A stretch of 64,000 nt of DNA, taken from NCBI RefSeq assembly GCF_016495865.1, contig NZ_CP054706.1, positions 3,100,001-3,164,000 on the forward strand, written 5' to 3'. How positions within the stretch are numbered: position 1 is the stretch's first letter; every line of letters starts with the position of its first letter. A program made the position numbers and the translations under genes. The DNA comes from Salicibibacter cibi. Its GTDB lineage: Bacteria; Bacillota; Bacilli; Bacillales; Marinococcaceae. Shown piece after piece: positions 9,378-17,640 of this stretch. The notes below the pieces were generated by a model that was not told the origin of the DNA, did no database searches, and was given only the letters and a program-made list of their open reading frames with translations.

Positions 9378-9760
9378 TGTTTCGCACCATGATGAAAGCA
9401 AAACTGCATCGCGCACGTGTGACGGAGGCCAATCTTGCGTATGTCGGCAGCATTACCATCGATGAAGATTTAATGGACGCGGTGGATTTGATAGACAATG
9501 AAAAAGTACAAATCGTAAACAATAACAACGGCAAACGATTTGAAACGTACGTTATTAAAGGGCCTCGCGAGAAGCGGGACATCTGTCTGAACGGCGCGGC
9601 CGCCAGGCTTGTGCAACCGGACGATGTCATCATCATACTATCTTACGCCCTCATGCCAGACGATGCCGCACAAAATCACCGACCGAAGGTTGCGATTATG
9701 GACGAAAATAATAACATTGCGGAGATGCTGGATACAGAGCCTGCATCCACGGTGTTATGA
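9377..9760 (+). CDS. panD: Aspartate 1-decarboxylase PanD
   Basis: PanD makes beta-alanine from aspartate for pantothenate. The 127-residue proenzyme has the self-cleavage site YVGSITID, where Gly-Ser at residues 24-25 yields the pyruvoyl group. NGAAARL and the ILSYA segment are also conserved. The start shares one base with the panB stop. In B. subtilis panC lies between panB and panD; here it is missing, so pantothenate synthetase must be encoded elsewhere or be absent. A terminator follows at 9765. Confidence 0.96.
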   Translation: MFRTMMKAKLHRARVTEANLAYVGSITIDEDLMDAVDLIDNEKVQIVNNNNGKRFETYVIKGPREKRDICLNGAAARLVQPDDVIIILSYALMPDDAAQNHRPKVAIMDENNNIAEMLDTEPASTVL

Positions 9761-9764
9761 ACGT

Positions 9765-9794
9765 AAAACCCACCCGAGAACCGGGTGGGTTTTT
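9765..9794 (+). terminator. Terminator of panBD
   Basis: AAAACCCACCCG-agaa-CCGGGTGGGTTTTT forms a strong GC-rich stem with a T-run 5 bases after the panD stop. Confidence 0.9.
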
Positions 9795-9828
9795 AAGTAG
9801 GATCGTTGATATTGAAAAAAATAGATAC

Positions 9829-10102
9829 ATAACGGAAAAAGACTGGCACATAAGCATTTTTCGTTGGTGTTGTCAAAGCTGGATGCAAGGAAAACCATCC
9901 TATAAGCAAAAAACCTTTGCACTTCTGGCAACGTACGGAGGGACGGTGCTGCAATGGCGAGACTCCAACGGAAAAACGGACGCGTCAAGCCCCCGCAGCG
10001 CCGGTTGTGCGTGAAGAGGCTTGACCGTTCGTCCGCGGAAAGCGAAGCCATGGAAGCGGCATCCCGGCTTCAGCTGATAACTGCAAGTTGTTCAGCAATC
10101 CC
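9829..10102 (+). mobile_element. Miniature inverted-repeat element, copy B (left end lost)
   Basis: From ATAACGGAAAAAGACTGG to TTGTTCAGCAATCCC this copy follows the 278-bp consensus, but the first 13 or so bases of the left terminal repeat are replaced and no target duplication is visible. The right end is intact. It lies downstream of the panD terminator. Confidence 0.8.
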
Positions 10103-10544
10103 TAACTATTTTCCAGAAATCCCGCTTTCGTTGATTCATCTTTTTAAAGTTGAACCCTCCCTGCGTCCCCAAAATTGAAGTTTTTTCTCTTTTCAAGGAC
10201 GATGGGCTTTCCTTCGCACATTATTGGGGAATCATCCCAAAGCGTCCTTGCTGAGGGTGATTCCTTCGTTCAGCCATTCTGCAGTAGTTAGTTTATGCAA
10301 TGATCGACTTCTCAAGAGAGCGAACGGTTCACTTTCACGCCGGAAACGATCCTATGGCAAGCTACGCCTGTGGATCATTAATTGTTGGTGTGCTGACACT
10401 CATCTTCTCTTTCTACTGAGCTGTTTCCCCTCTTGCAGGGGCACGGTCCATTGCTCCGCGGACATGGAACATTTGCGGTCTTTATGAATGCAGGATTTAT
10501 ACACTAAAAATCCAGGGAGAGCTTTTAGCGAGTTGCCCACTTTA
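10103..10544. other. Intergenic region without recognisable gene
   Basis: About 440 bases between the mobile element and deoC. Short open frames on both strands lack ribosome-binding sites or family motifs. A small stem CCCCT-tgca-GGGG lies near 10430. I see no promoter, RNA or remnant that I can name. Confidence 0.5.
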
Positions 10545-11201
10545 TCAATTCTCCGTCACAATCGCGATTCCCGAACTCGTCCCAATCCGGTCGGTGCCCG
10601 CTTCGATATAGGCTCTTGCGTCATCCGCAGTCTTGACGCCGCCGGCTGCTTTAAGTTTTCCGTTTTCACCTACGACTTCTTTCATTAATTTGATATCAGC
10701 AAGCGTTGCTCCCGCGGTGTGAAAACCAGTCGATGTTTTCACATAATCAGCGCCTGCCTCCAAAGCAAGGCGGGTGGCAGTTTTCTTCTCCTCATCGGTC
10801 AATCGGCTTGTCTCGATAATCACTTTTACGAGCGCCCTGCCGCCGCTCGCGCTTACGACTGTCTCGATGTCTGCTCGAACGCCATCTTCGTCACCTGACT
10901 TCAGAGCGCCGACATTGATGACCATATCCACGTCTGACACGCCCTGTTCAATGGCTTTCTCCGTTTCATAGGCCTTCACACCCGATATATTCATGCCGTG
11001 CGGAAAACCAATGACCGTTGTTACACCTACCCCGCTTCCATCCAATGCTTGTACAGCTGTCGTCACCCAATACGGCGGGATACAGACGGTTGCAAAGTGA
11101 TGTTCCTTTGCTTCGTCACATAAAGTAAGAATATCAACTTTCGTCGCTTCCGGTTTTAGGAGGGTGTGATCAACATATGCGGCTAGTTCGTTCTGCTTCA
11201 T
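10545..11201 (-). CDS. deoC: Deoxyribose-phosphate aldolase DeoC
   Basis: DeoC cleaves 2-deoxyribose 5-phosphate to glyceraldehyde 3-phosphate and acetaldehyde in nucleoside catabolism. The 218-residue TIM barrel has the Schiff-base lysine in ADYVKTSTGF and the second catalytic lysine in LVKVIIET; VDHTLLKP is the N-terminal signature. GAGAGG precedes the ATG at 11201. It is a single gene here, without deoR, nupC or pdp neighbours, and is divergent from rpsD. Confidence 0.95.
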   Translation of the reverse strand: MKQNELAAYVDHTLLKPEATKVDILTLCDEAKEHHFATVCIPPYWVTTAVQALDGSGVGVTTVIGFPHGMNISGVKAYETEKAIEQGVSDVDMVINVGALKSGDEDGVRADIETVVSASGGRALVKVIIETSRLTDEEKKTATRLALEAGADYVKTSTGFHTAGATLADIKLMKEVVGENGKLKAAGGVKTADDARAYIEAGTDRIGTSSGIAIVTEN

Positions 11202-11264
11202 TTTTATCTGCCTCTCTTTTTTATTTTCAATATAACATTTCCTAATCTCGCGGCAAACCGCCGG

Positions 11265-11496
11265 TTGACTTTGCTATGCATTCGCTATACAATATAAGTT
11301 GTGTTAAAAGACAGCAAGGTAAACGCATAACGTGCACCCATCCATTTTGTTCCTCGACTGCGGCTGATCCTTCGAGGTACATCCCGTAACTCCCGGCTGT
11401 CGGAGCGAAGATGTGTGAAAGCAAAATGAGCGTTATGAAAGATTGCCTGCCGTTGTTCTTTTTCACGCCATTAAACGTGATAAAGGAGGAGCTTTT
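11265..11496 (+). promoter_or_regulatory. rpsD promoter and long leader (probable S4 autoregulatory leader)
   Basis: TTGACT (11265-11270), a 17-base spacer and TACAAT (11288-11293) make a strong SigA promoter, leaving an untranslated leader of nearly 200 bases before rpsD. In B. subtilis S4 represses its own mRNA through a folded leader, and both the length and position fit that. CCTTCGAGG/CCTCGA-type pairings occur near 11355-11375, but I have not confirmed the published pseudoknot. Confidence 0.6.
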
Positions 11497-12099
11497 ATGG
11501 CTCGCTATACAGGTCCAACCTGGAAGAAATCCCGCCGTCTAGGCGTTTCGCTTAGCGGAACGGGAAAAGAATTGGCAAAACGCCCTTACCCACCGGGTGA
11601 GCATGGCCCAACCCAACGAAAAAAATTAAGTGAATACGGTTTGCAGCTTCGGGAAAAGCAGAAGCTTCGTTATATGTATGGATTAAATGAGCGTCAGTAC
11701 GTGCGCACATTTGAAAAAGCCGGGAAAATGAAAGGTGTTCACGGCGAAAACTTCATGATTTTGCTGGAAAGTCGCTTGGACAACATCGTCTACCGCGCCG
11801 GACTTGCTCGTACACGCCAGGGTGCTCGCCAACTCGTGAACCATGGCCACATCACTGTGGACGGTGGCCGTGTAGACATTCCGTCTTATACGTTGAAACC
11901 GGGGCAAACCATCGGTGTTCGCGAAAAATCCCGCAACATGAGTGTGATTGCGGACGCACGCGAAGCTTTGGCGTTCGAACCGGAATATATTAATTTCGAC
12001 GGAGACAAATTGGAAGGCACATTCACACGCCTGCCGGAACGCTCGGAATTGCCGTCTGAAATTAGCGAAGCCCTCATCGTTGAGTGGTATTCACGTTAA
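11497..12099 (+). CDS. rpsD: Small ribosomal subunit protein uS4
   Basis: uS4 is a primary 16S rRNA binding protein of the 30S body. The 200-residue chain begins [16 protein letters not shown]. It has the RNA-binding S4 domain from [20 protein letters not shown] through HGHITVDG and ends EWYSR. The ATG at 11497 follows AAAGGAGGAG by 6 bases. No zinc-binding cysteine cluster is present (the C-minus form). In B. subtilis rpsD is next to tyrS; here a foreign island separates them. Confidence 0.98.
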   Translation: MARYTGPTWKKSRRLGVSLSGTGKELAKRPYPPGEHGPTQRKKLSEYGLQLREKQKLRYMYGLNERQYVRTFEKAGKMKGVHGENFMILLESRLDNIVYRAGLARTRQGARQLVNHGHITVDGGRVDIPSYTLKPGQTIGVREKSRNMSVIADAREALAFEPEYINFDGDKLEGTFTRLPERSELPSEISEALIVEWYSR

Positions 12100-12109
12100 A
12101 AAAATCCTA

Positions 12110-12141
12110 AAACAACCTCCTGCCCTAGGAGGTTGTTTTTT
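12110..12141 (+). terminator. Terminator of rpsD
   Basis: AAACAACCTCC-tgcccta-GGAGGTTGTTTTTT forms a clean stem and T-run 10 bases after the rpsD stop. It also lies just beyond the stop of the convergent permease gene. Confidence 0.9.
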
Positions 12142-12157
12142 AATCAGGCGCTGACTT

Positions 12158-13567
12158 TTACCACAGCCAGAGCATAATCAACAAATAAACCTGCACCATG
12201 ACGTAAAAAGCTACCGAATAACCCAAATTAAACTTTAATCCGTTTTTCCACAAGGCTAAATGGTTGGATTGGCTCAAAACGATTAATGGTAATATAAACG
12301 GAGATAAAAAAACCGTAATTGCACTTCCCAGCGTCAAGCTGAGCACAATTAATTCAGGGGGATAGGGTAAGTTAACACCTTGGAAAATACCACCAACGAG
12401 TACCATGACCGTTAATGGTCCAAGTCCGATAAAACCTAAAAAAATCACAAGGAAAGGCAGAAGCCAAAACATATGAATAAATGTAGAATCCGATATATGA
12501 ATAATTGTGTTAACGGCCCATGTTCCTCCTCCAGAGGCAATAAAAACGTTAATTAACATACCGGCCGAGAGCATAATCCCCAGTTCCTGCGACTTCTGAG
12601 AGACTTCCTTTCGCAAATAATTCATACAATGTTGCCTCAAATGAAGCCATTTCTTTTTTATCACATAATAAAAGCATGACCAAACAAGAACACACATCGA
12701 AATAATCATCAGCAATCCCCAGTCCAGAAAATGATTGATCACTAATACCGGACCGAAAAGGGTGAGGAACAATAACACGAATTCACGTGCCAAGGAATGG
12801 TTTCGCTTCGTTTCATTCACGGGCATGTTTTGGTGCAGCTCATGCAAAATACCTGCTGTATAATCCAATCCACTTCTTTTTTCATGAACGATCATAAACA
12901 AAAGGGACAACAAGATCCCACAAATGGATATAAAAAATCCTTGGAACAATGTGAAACCTAATGAAGCACCGGTACTTTCAATGATAAACACCACGCTGGG
13001 AATACTGATCACCCAGATCGTGCTGAGCCCAAAACCTCGCAATAAAGCTGTACCTTTAAAATATTCCCAGTCTTCGTCTTTTTTGTTCCCTAACAATACC
13101 TGAATAAATTGAAAGAGTACCGGAATCGCACTAAACAAAAGAAAATAGGCAACAAATTGGGTAATAAACATGGCACCGGTGTAGAACCGTTTGCCCGTTT
13201 TTAACAGGTTTTTCGCAGAGCCGATTAAGGCTTCAATATAATTTTCTTCACGGAGCACCCAACTAATCATCGGGATAACTAGGAGAAGCAAGATTATCCC
13301 CCTCATTTCCCGGATACCTTCCCATAGTTGCATCCATAATTCGCTGCCTAATGTAACATAACCAATAAGTATAGAAGCGATCGTTAAAAAATAAGGAACC
13401 GGACTATTCTTAGGTTTTAGCAGGATAAGGGCAAAGAGCAACGCCAACATTCCGCTTGTAGACATCAGCTGCAACATCCATCCCTTTCCCATAAAAAAAG
13501 AAAAGAGATACAATATCGCATAAGAAAGAATGCTGATCGTAAAACCATACTGTACAATACGATTCAT
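12158..13567 (-). CDS. Polytopic membrane protein, possible transporter, family not recognised
   Basis: The 469-residue chain has about 11-13 hydrophobic segments, with a long hydrophilic loop near residues 250-275 (VHEKRSGLDY...NETKRNHS) and glycine-rich stretches such as ASGGGTW and FIGLGPLTV near the C-terminus. That suggests a secondary transporter with two halves. The ATG at 13567 follows AAGGAG by 8 bases; a longer frame would read into a mobile element. The element at 13600 is inserted 32 bases upstream, between this gene and a 27-residue membrane peptide gene, so the native promoter has probably been displaced. Substrate unknown. Confidence 0.7.
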   Translation of the reverse strand: MNRIVQYGFTISILSYAILYLFSFFMGKGWMLQLMSTSGMLALLFALILLKPKNSPVPYFLTIASILIGYVTLGSELWMQLWEGIREMRGIILLLLVIPMISWVLREENYIEALIGSAKNLLKTGKRFYTGAMFITQFVAYFLLFSAIPVLFQFIQVLLGNKKDEDWEYFKGTALLRGFGLSTIWVISIPSVVFIIESTGASLGFTLFQGFFISICGILLSLLFMIVHEKRSGLDYTAGILHELHQNMPVNETKRNHSLAREFVLLFLTLFGPVLVINHFLDWGLLMIISMCVLVWSCFYYVIKKKWLHLRQHCMNYLRKEVSQKSQELGIMLSAGMLINVFIASGGGTWAVNTIIHISDSTFIHMFWLLPFLVIFLGFIGLGPLTVMVLVGGIFQGVNLPYPPELIVLSLTLGSAITVFLSPFILPLIVLSQSNHLALWKNGLKFNLGYSVAFYVMVQVYLLIMLWLW

Positions 13568-13599
13568 CTTGTCATTCTCCTTGCGGTCATTCATATTTA

Positions 13600-13877
13600 G
13601 GGACTGCTGAATAACGGAAAAAGACTGGCACATAAGCATTTTCCATTGGTGTTGTTAAAGCTGGATGCAAGGAAATCCATCCTATAAGCAAAAAAACCCT
13701 TGCACTTCTGGCAACGTACGGAGGGATGGTGCTGCAATGGCGAGACTCCAGCGGAAAAACGGACGCGTCAAGACCCCGCAGCGCCGCGAGGAGGCTTGAC
13801 CGTTCGTCCGCGGAAAGCGAAGCCATGGAAGCGGCATCCCGGCTTCAGCTGATAGCCGCAAGTTGTTCAGCAATCCC
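13600..13877 (+). mobile_element. Miniature inverted-repeat element, 278-bp full copy (copy C)
   Basis: Full-length copy from GGGACTGCTGAATAACGG to AGTTGTTCAGCAATCCC, with a 6-bp direct repeat TATTTA on both sides (13594-13599, 13878-13883). It has no coding capacity. The interior holds a GC-rich imperfect palindrome (GACTCCAGCGG ... CCGCGGAAAGCG). It separates a small peptide gene from the permease gene downstream on the minus strand. Confidence 0.9.
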
Positions 13878-13880
13878 TAT

Positions 13881-13964
13881 TTACGTTCCATGTAATGAAG
13901 TCACTATCCCCATGATAGCTGAGAGCACCAAAAAACAAAACACCATCGCAAGGGTTTCAGGCAT
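13881..13964 (-). CDS. Small single-pass membrane peptide, 27 aa
   Basis: A short open frame starts with an ATG at 13964, seven bases after GGGAGGG, and ends at 13881. Its product is almost wholly hydrophobic (MPETLAMVFCFLVLSAIMGI then VTSLHGT), like one transmembrane helix. Without the inserted element its stop would lie about 30 bases before the permease start, an operon-like arrangement reminiscent of transporters with a tiny accessory subunit. It may be spurious, but the ribosome-binding site and position favour a real gene. Confidence 0.4.
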   Translation of the reverse strand: MPETLAMVFCFLVLSAIMGIVTSLHGT

Positions 13965-14277
13965 TCTTAGACCCTCCCCGGGGTGTTTCTCCTGCGAGAA
14001 ATAATATTTCTTCAATTTTTGTGCGATCGTCGCCTTACTCTCCCTATTGCATCATCCATGAAAACGCTGATTTATAGGATTGTCGGTCCATGATTAACAT
14101 GTTACAATTATTAAAATCGCTTACTTTTTTTGCTATCGGACTTCCATTAGCAAAATACGATCAGTTACAAGTCTACGAATCTCCTAATTATTGAAAAGTC
14201 ATAACATTCAGCTATATATATATGTTCGGAAGTTTGCATTACTCAGTATACATTCATCTTAAAAGGGGGCAAATGAC
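13965..14277. other. Divergent promoter region of the peptide/permease and the monooxygenase
   Basis: AT-rich stretch containing the start regions of two divergent units. GTTACAATTATTAAAAT and TATATATATG sequences near 14110 and 14215 are plausible promoter elements for the plus-strand gene, but I cannot fix a -35/-10 pair. Confidence 0.35.
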
Positions 14278-16875
14278 ATGTCATTTGCTAAACAACACTC
14301 GAAAAAATATGATGCCATCGTTATTGGTGCAGGTTTCTCCGGTTTGTATATGCTTCATCGTTTGCGGGAAGCCGGTTTCTCGGCTCGAGTATACGAGGCG
14401 GCCTGGGACATTGGCGGAACGTGGTATTTTAACCGCTACCCCGGAGCCCGTTGTGACATCGAAAGCATTTATTACAACTATACGTTTTCCGAAGAACTTC
14501 TGAATGAGTGGACGTGGTCTTCAAAGTATGCGGAACAACACGAAATTTTGAGCTATATTAACTTTGTGGCGGATAAACTTGACCTTCGCAAGGACATTCA
14601 ATTGCAAACAGAGGTGACGTCCGCGAAATATAATGAGAAGACGCAAAAATGGGACATCGAATTGGAAAACGGCAGCAAAGTAATGACAACCTACTTTATT
14701 CCGGCTGTTGGTGTCCTTTCTGCTTCCAACATCCCGAACATTAAAGGCATTGATCATTTTCAAAGGGAGCTGTACCACACAGGCGAATGGCCTCATGACA
14801 AAGTCGATTTCAAAGGCAAACGGGTCGGTGTCGTCGGAACAGGATCGAGCGGCATTCAGGCGATCCCGGTCATTGCTCAAGAAGCCGGTCACCTCACCGT
14901 TTTCCAACGCACACCGCAATATAGCAGCCCGGCGCATAACCATTCGCTCGATTCAGAAACGATTGAGAAAACAAAAGAAAACTTCAGCGAGATTAGACAG
15001 GCGATGTATGCATCGATGCATGGCGTCCCCTCCTCCGCCCGTACCCGTTCAACCGATCAAGATTCACCCGAAGAACGACAGCGGACCTACGAAAAAGCTT
15101 GGCAGGATGGCGGATTATTTTCGTTTTTGTATACGTATAGTGATATAGCCTTTACACCGGAAGCAAATGAAACCGTGGCTCAATTTATCCGATCCAAGAT
15201 AAACGAGACGGTTCATGATCCGGAAACGGCAAAGAAACTCATGCCTGATTTTTACTACGGAACGAAAAGGCCGATTCTTAATACTGGCTATTTTGAAACG
15301 TATAACCGTGAGAATGTTTCCCTCATTGATTTGCGCTCCGCACCGATTGAAGAAATCACTCCGAATGGATTGCGGACGTCGAACTCAGAGTATGATTTAG
15401 ACATTCTCGTTTTCGCGACTGGTTTTGACGCGTTAACGGGCCCTTTACTCAAATTGAACATTCAAGGAAAAGACGGCGTAACACTGAATGAGAAGTGGGC
15501 CGAGGGGACGCAGACATACTTGGGGATAGCAACATCAGGTTTTCCTAATATGTTTATGATTACCGGTCCGCAAAGTCCGTCTGTGCTCAGCAACATGATC
15601 GTTTCAATCGAGCAGCATGTCGACTGGATTGTGGATTGTCTTGCATATCTTTCAGAACATAATGCAACGATTGAGGCAGACGCGGAAGCTGAACAGATGT
15701 GGGCGCAACAATGCAAGTCGATTGCGAATATGACTCTTCTATCAAAAACAGATTCATGGTACATGGGCGCAAATATAGAAGGAAAGCCGCGGGAGTTTCT
15801 CGCGTTCGCAGGTGGCGTTGGCCCATATCGGCAAATTTGTGATCGCGTTGCTTCTAAAGGCTATGAGGGCTTTACTTTCTTATCAGCTTCTCAAAAAACA
15901 AAAGCAGGAGGAGATAAGGCGATGAATCGAGACGCAAATCTTGATCCGCAAGCACAATTTGTTTTGGAACAATTAAAAGCTTTAGGTGGGCCGCCTATGG
16001 AAATGCTTTCGCCGGAAGAGGCGCGAGCATCGGCAAATTTTAGCCCTTTGGCAGGGCCTCCCGAAAAAGTGGAAAATGTTACGAACAAAACAATACCCGG
16101 CCCCGATGGAGAAATACCTGTCCGTATTTATACACCCGACAGCGAGGGCCCGTTCCCTGCACTCGTATACTATCATGGCGGCGGTTGGGTCATCGGAGAT
16201 TTAGTGACCGTTGACGTCCCTTGTCGCCGAATTGCGAACCAAACGAATTGTGTTGTCGTATCCGTCGATTACAGGCTTGCGCCGGAGCATAAATTTCCCG
16301 CGGCAATCGAAGATGCATATGCTGCCGTAAAATGGGTTGCAGACGATGCAAATACCATTCAAGTCGATCCGAGCAGGATCGCAGTTGGCGGTGACAGTGC
16401 CGGCGGAAATCTTGCTACCGTTGTCGCAATGATGGCCAGGGACAAAGGTGGACCAGCGATTGTCCAGCAAATCCTGCTTTATCCTGTAACAAATCACGCC
16501 TTTGATACTAACGCCTACGAGGAAAATGCTGACGGCTTCTTTTTAACAAAAGCGATGATGCAATGGTTTTGGAGTCATTATCTCCGTGACGAGGATGATG
16601 GTAAAAAACCGTACGCATCACCACTTTTAGCCGATGATCTTAGCGGGCTTCCACCGGCATTCGTCATCACAGCCGGATTCGATCCATTGCGTGATGAAGG
16701 AGAAGCTTATGCCGAGCGTTTAAAAGCCGCAAATGTCCCCGTCGAAACGACTCGATATGATGCAATGATCCATGGATTCTGCTGGATGCCGGGTGCGATC
16801 GAACAAGGCAAAAATGCACTCGACCAGGTTTCCTCTTCGTTGAAGCGTGCTTTCGATGTCGTTGAAACGATGTGA
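14278..16875 (+). CDS. Fused Baeyer-Villiger monooxygenase and HSL-type esterase
   Basis: The 865-residue protein joins two enzymes. Residues 1 to about 545 form a flavin Baeyer-Villiger monooxygenase: GAGFSG (17-22) for FAD, IGGTWYFNRYPGARCD, a fingerprint F161-x-R-x3-H167-T-x2-W171-P, and GTGSSG (187-192) for NADPH. Residues 549-865 form an alpha/beta hydrolase of the hormone-sensitive lipase family: oxyanion motif HGGG (633-636), GDSAGG with Ser707, Asp802 in DPLRDEG, and His832. The first half would turn a ketone into an ester or lactone and the second would hydrolyse it. GGGGG lies before the ATG at 14278. Met549 has its own AGGAGGAG site, so a separate esterase may also be made. The fusion point follows an A6 run where a one-base change would restore two ordinary adjacent genes. 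The fingerprint Gly is Arg here. The substrate is unknown. Confidence 0.85.
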   Translation: MSFAKQHSKKYDAIVIGAGFSGLYMLHRLREAGFSARVYEAAWDIGGTWYFNRYPGARCDIESIYYNYTFSEELLNEWTWSSKYAEQHEILSYINFVADKLDLRKDIQLQTEVTSAKYNEKTQKWDIELENGSKVMTTYFIPAVGVLSASNIPNIKGIDHFQRELYHTGEWPHDKVDFKGKRVGVVGTGSSGIQAIPVIAQEAGHLTVFQRTPQYSSPAHNHSLDSETIEKTKENFSEIRQAMYASMHGVPSSARTRSTDQDSPEERQRTYEKAWQDGGLFSFLYTYSDIAFTPEANETVAQFIRSKINETVHDPETAKKLMPDFYYGTKRPILNTGYFETYNRENVSLIDLRSAPIEEITPNGLRTSNSEYDLDILVFATGFDALTGPLLKLNIQGKDGVTLNEKWAEGTQTYLGIATSGFPNMFMITGPQSPSVLSNMIVSIEQHVDWIVDCLAYLSEHNATIEADAEAEQMWAQQCKSIANMTLLSKTDSWYMGANIEGKPREFLAFAGGVGPYRQICDRVASKGYEGFTFLSASQKTKAGGDKAMNRDANLDPQAQFVLEQLKALGGPPMEMLSPEEARASANFSPLAGPPEKVENVTNKTIPGPDGEIPVRIYTPDSEGPFPALVYYHGGGWVIGDLVTVDVPCRRIANQTNCVVVSVDYRLAPEHKFPAAIEDAYAAVKWVADDANTIQVDPSRIAVGGDSAGGNLATVVAMMARDKGGPAIVQQILLYPVTNHAFDTNAYEENADGFFLTKAMMQWFWSHYLRDEDDGKKPYASPLLADDLSGLPPAFVITAGFDPLRDEGEAYAERLKAANVPVETTRYDAMIHGFCWMPGAIEQGKNALDQVSSSLKRAFDVVETM
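15906..15924 (+). promoter_or_regulatory. Internal Shine-Dalgarno and start codon for the esterase half
   Basis: AGGAGGAG at 15906-15913 stands 8 bases before an in-frame ATG (15922) that begins MNRDANLDPQ, the usual start of a free-standing HSL-type esterase. Translation could re-initiate here to give a 317-residue esterase in addition to the fusion. Confidence 0.6.
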
Positions 16876-16971
16876 ACCCATTGCAGATAATCGAACGTTT
16901 GTAGTATATTAAAAACAGCTACAACGTATAATGAAAATGCCTGCTTGGGCATTTGGCTATAATGTTAGAGA

Positions 16972-17013
16972 GATAGCCCCTCACACGTCCGCCAAGACTG
17001 ATGAGGGGCTATC
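16972..17013 (+). terminator. Terminator after the monooxygenase/esterase gene
   Basis: GATAGCCCCTCA pairs perfectly with TGAGGGGCTATC over a loop of 18 bases, followed by ATTTT. A weaker stem AAATGCC-tgctt-GGGCATTT precedes it at 16934-16953. Confidence 0.75.
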
Positions 17014-17018
17014 ATTTT

Positions 17019-17108
17019 GGCAGATAGAAAGTATAAATCAACTTTCTTACCTGCATAAGTGCAACGAAGGCTTTCGCCATAAAAGCTTGGCGAAAAGCCA
17101 AGTTTTTT
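17019..17108 (-). repeat. Full modular hairpin repeat (modules 1-2-3)
   Basis: Read on the minus strand this copy has all three modules: hairpin AACTTGGCTTTTCGCCAAG, then TTTTATGGCGAAAGCCTTCG and a spacer TTGCACTTATGCA, then hairpin GGTAAGAAAGT-tgattta-ACTTTCT. Parts recur at 3403, 36930, 38117/38351, 42891 and 47503. It borders mobile element copy D. Confidence 0.7.
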
Positions 17109-17114
17109 AATTTG

Positions 17115-17392
17115 GGGACTGCTGAATAACGGAAAAAGACTGGCACATAAGCATTTTCCGTTGGTGTTGTTAAAGCTGGATGTAAGGAAATCCATCCTAT
17201 AAACAAAAAAACCCTTGCACTTCTGGCAACGTACGGAGGGACGGTGCTGCAATGGCGAGACTCCAGCGGAAAAACGGACGCGTCAAGACCCCGCAGCGCC
17301 GCGAGGAGGCTTGACCGTTCGTCCGCGGAAAGCGAAGCCATGGAAGCGGCATCCCGGTTTCAGCTGATAGCCGCAAGTTGTTCAGCAATCCC
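17115..17392 (+). mobile_element. Miniature inverted-repeat element, 278-bp full copy (copy D)
   Basis: Full-length copy from GGGACTGCTGAATAACGG to AGTTGTTCAGCAATCCC with a perfect 7-bp target duplication TAATTTG (17108-17114, 17393-17399). Nearly identical to copy C in length and sequence, which implies recent movement. Confidence 0.92.
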
Positions 17393-17434
17393 TAATTTGC
17401 CGGCATTAGCCACACTAAGGTCAGCAAGGCTAAC

Positions 17435-17640
17435 TTGACACTCCCACAGCTAAAGCAGTAGGATTCTAAAGTGCTATTACGTTCGCAATCCATTTCTGTT
17501 TTGAACTAGCCTTTAGTTAAGAGGTGTGCCATCACCTCGTCCTGTTTTGTTCTATGCACCCATGGTGCATATGTACCTTACAGGCGGTCTTGCTTTTACC
17601 ACAACACTAGTTTTAAGATGCTTCCTTAGCTTTCTTAGTG
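17435..17640 (-). ncRNA. Right end of IS605-type element with putative omega-RNA
   Basis: On the minus strand the sequence after the tnpB stop ends in the hairpin GAATCCTACTGCTTTAGC-TGTGGGAG and then TGTCAA, the usual right end of IS200/IS605-family elements. In that family the 3' part of tnpB and the right end specify the omega-RNA, and the flank supplies the guide. Here the guide would be the 20 bases 17434 down to 17415. TnpB itself is broken, so function would depend on another copy. Confidence 0.55.

Noticed and set aside
10224..10487. 87-codon plus-strand frame between mobile element B and deoC
   Set aside because: Starts without a ribosome-binding site; the product (rich in Ser, Leu, Arg) resembles no family.
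12158..13639. Longer start for the permease reading MLMCQSFSVIQQ...
   Set aside because: Those first residues are encoded by the mobile element end; the ATG at 13567 has the proper AAGGAG site.
13587..13826. Open frames inside the miniature elements (e.g. MASLSADERSSLLAA...)
   Set aside because: They recur only because the 278-bp element recurs; no ribosome-binding site and no codon-level conservation. They are by-products of the palindromic core.
15890..15900. Programmed transcriptional slippage on the A6 run of the fusion gene
   Set aside because: Six As are shorter than runs known to cause efficient slippage, so it is kept only as one alternative in the fusion finding.
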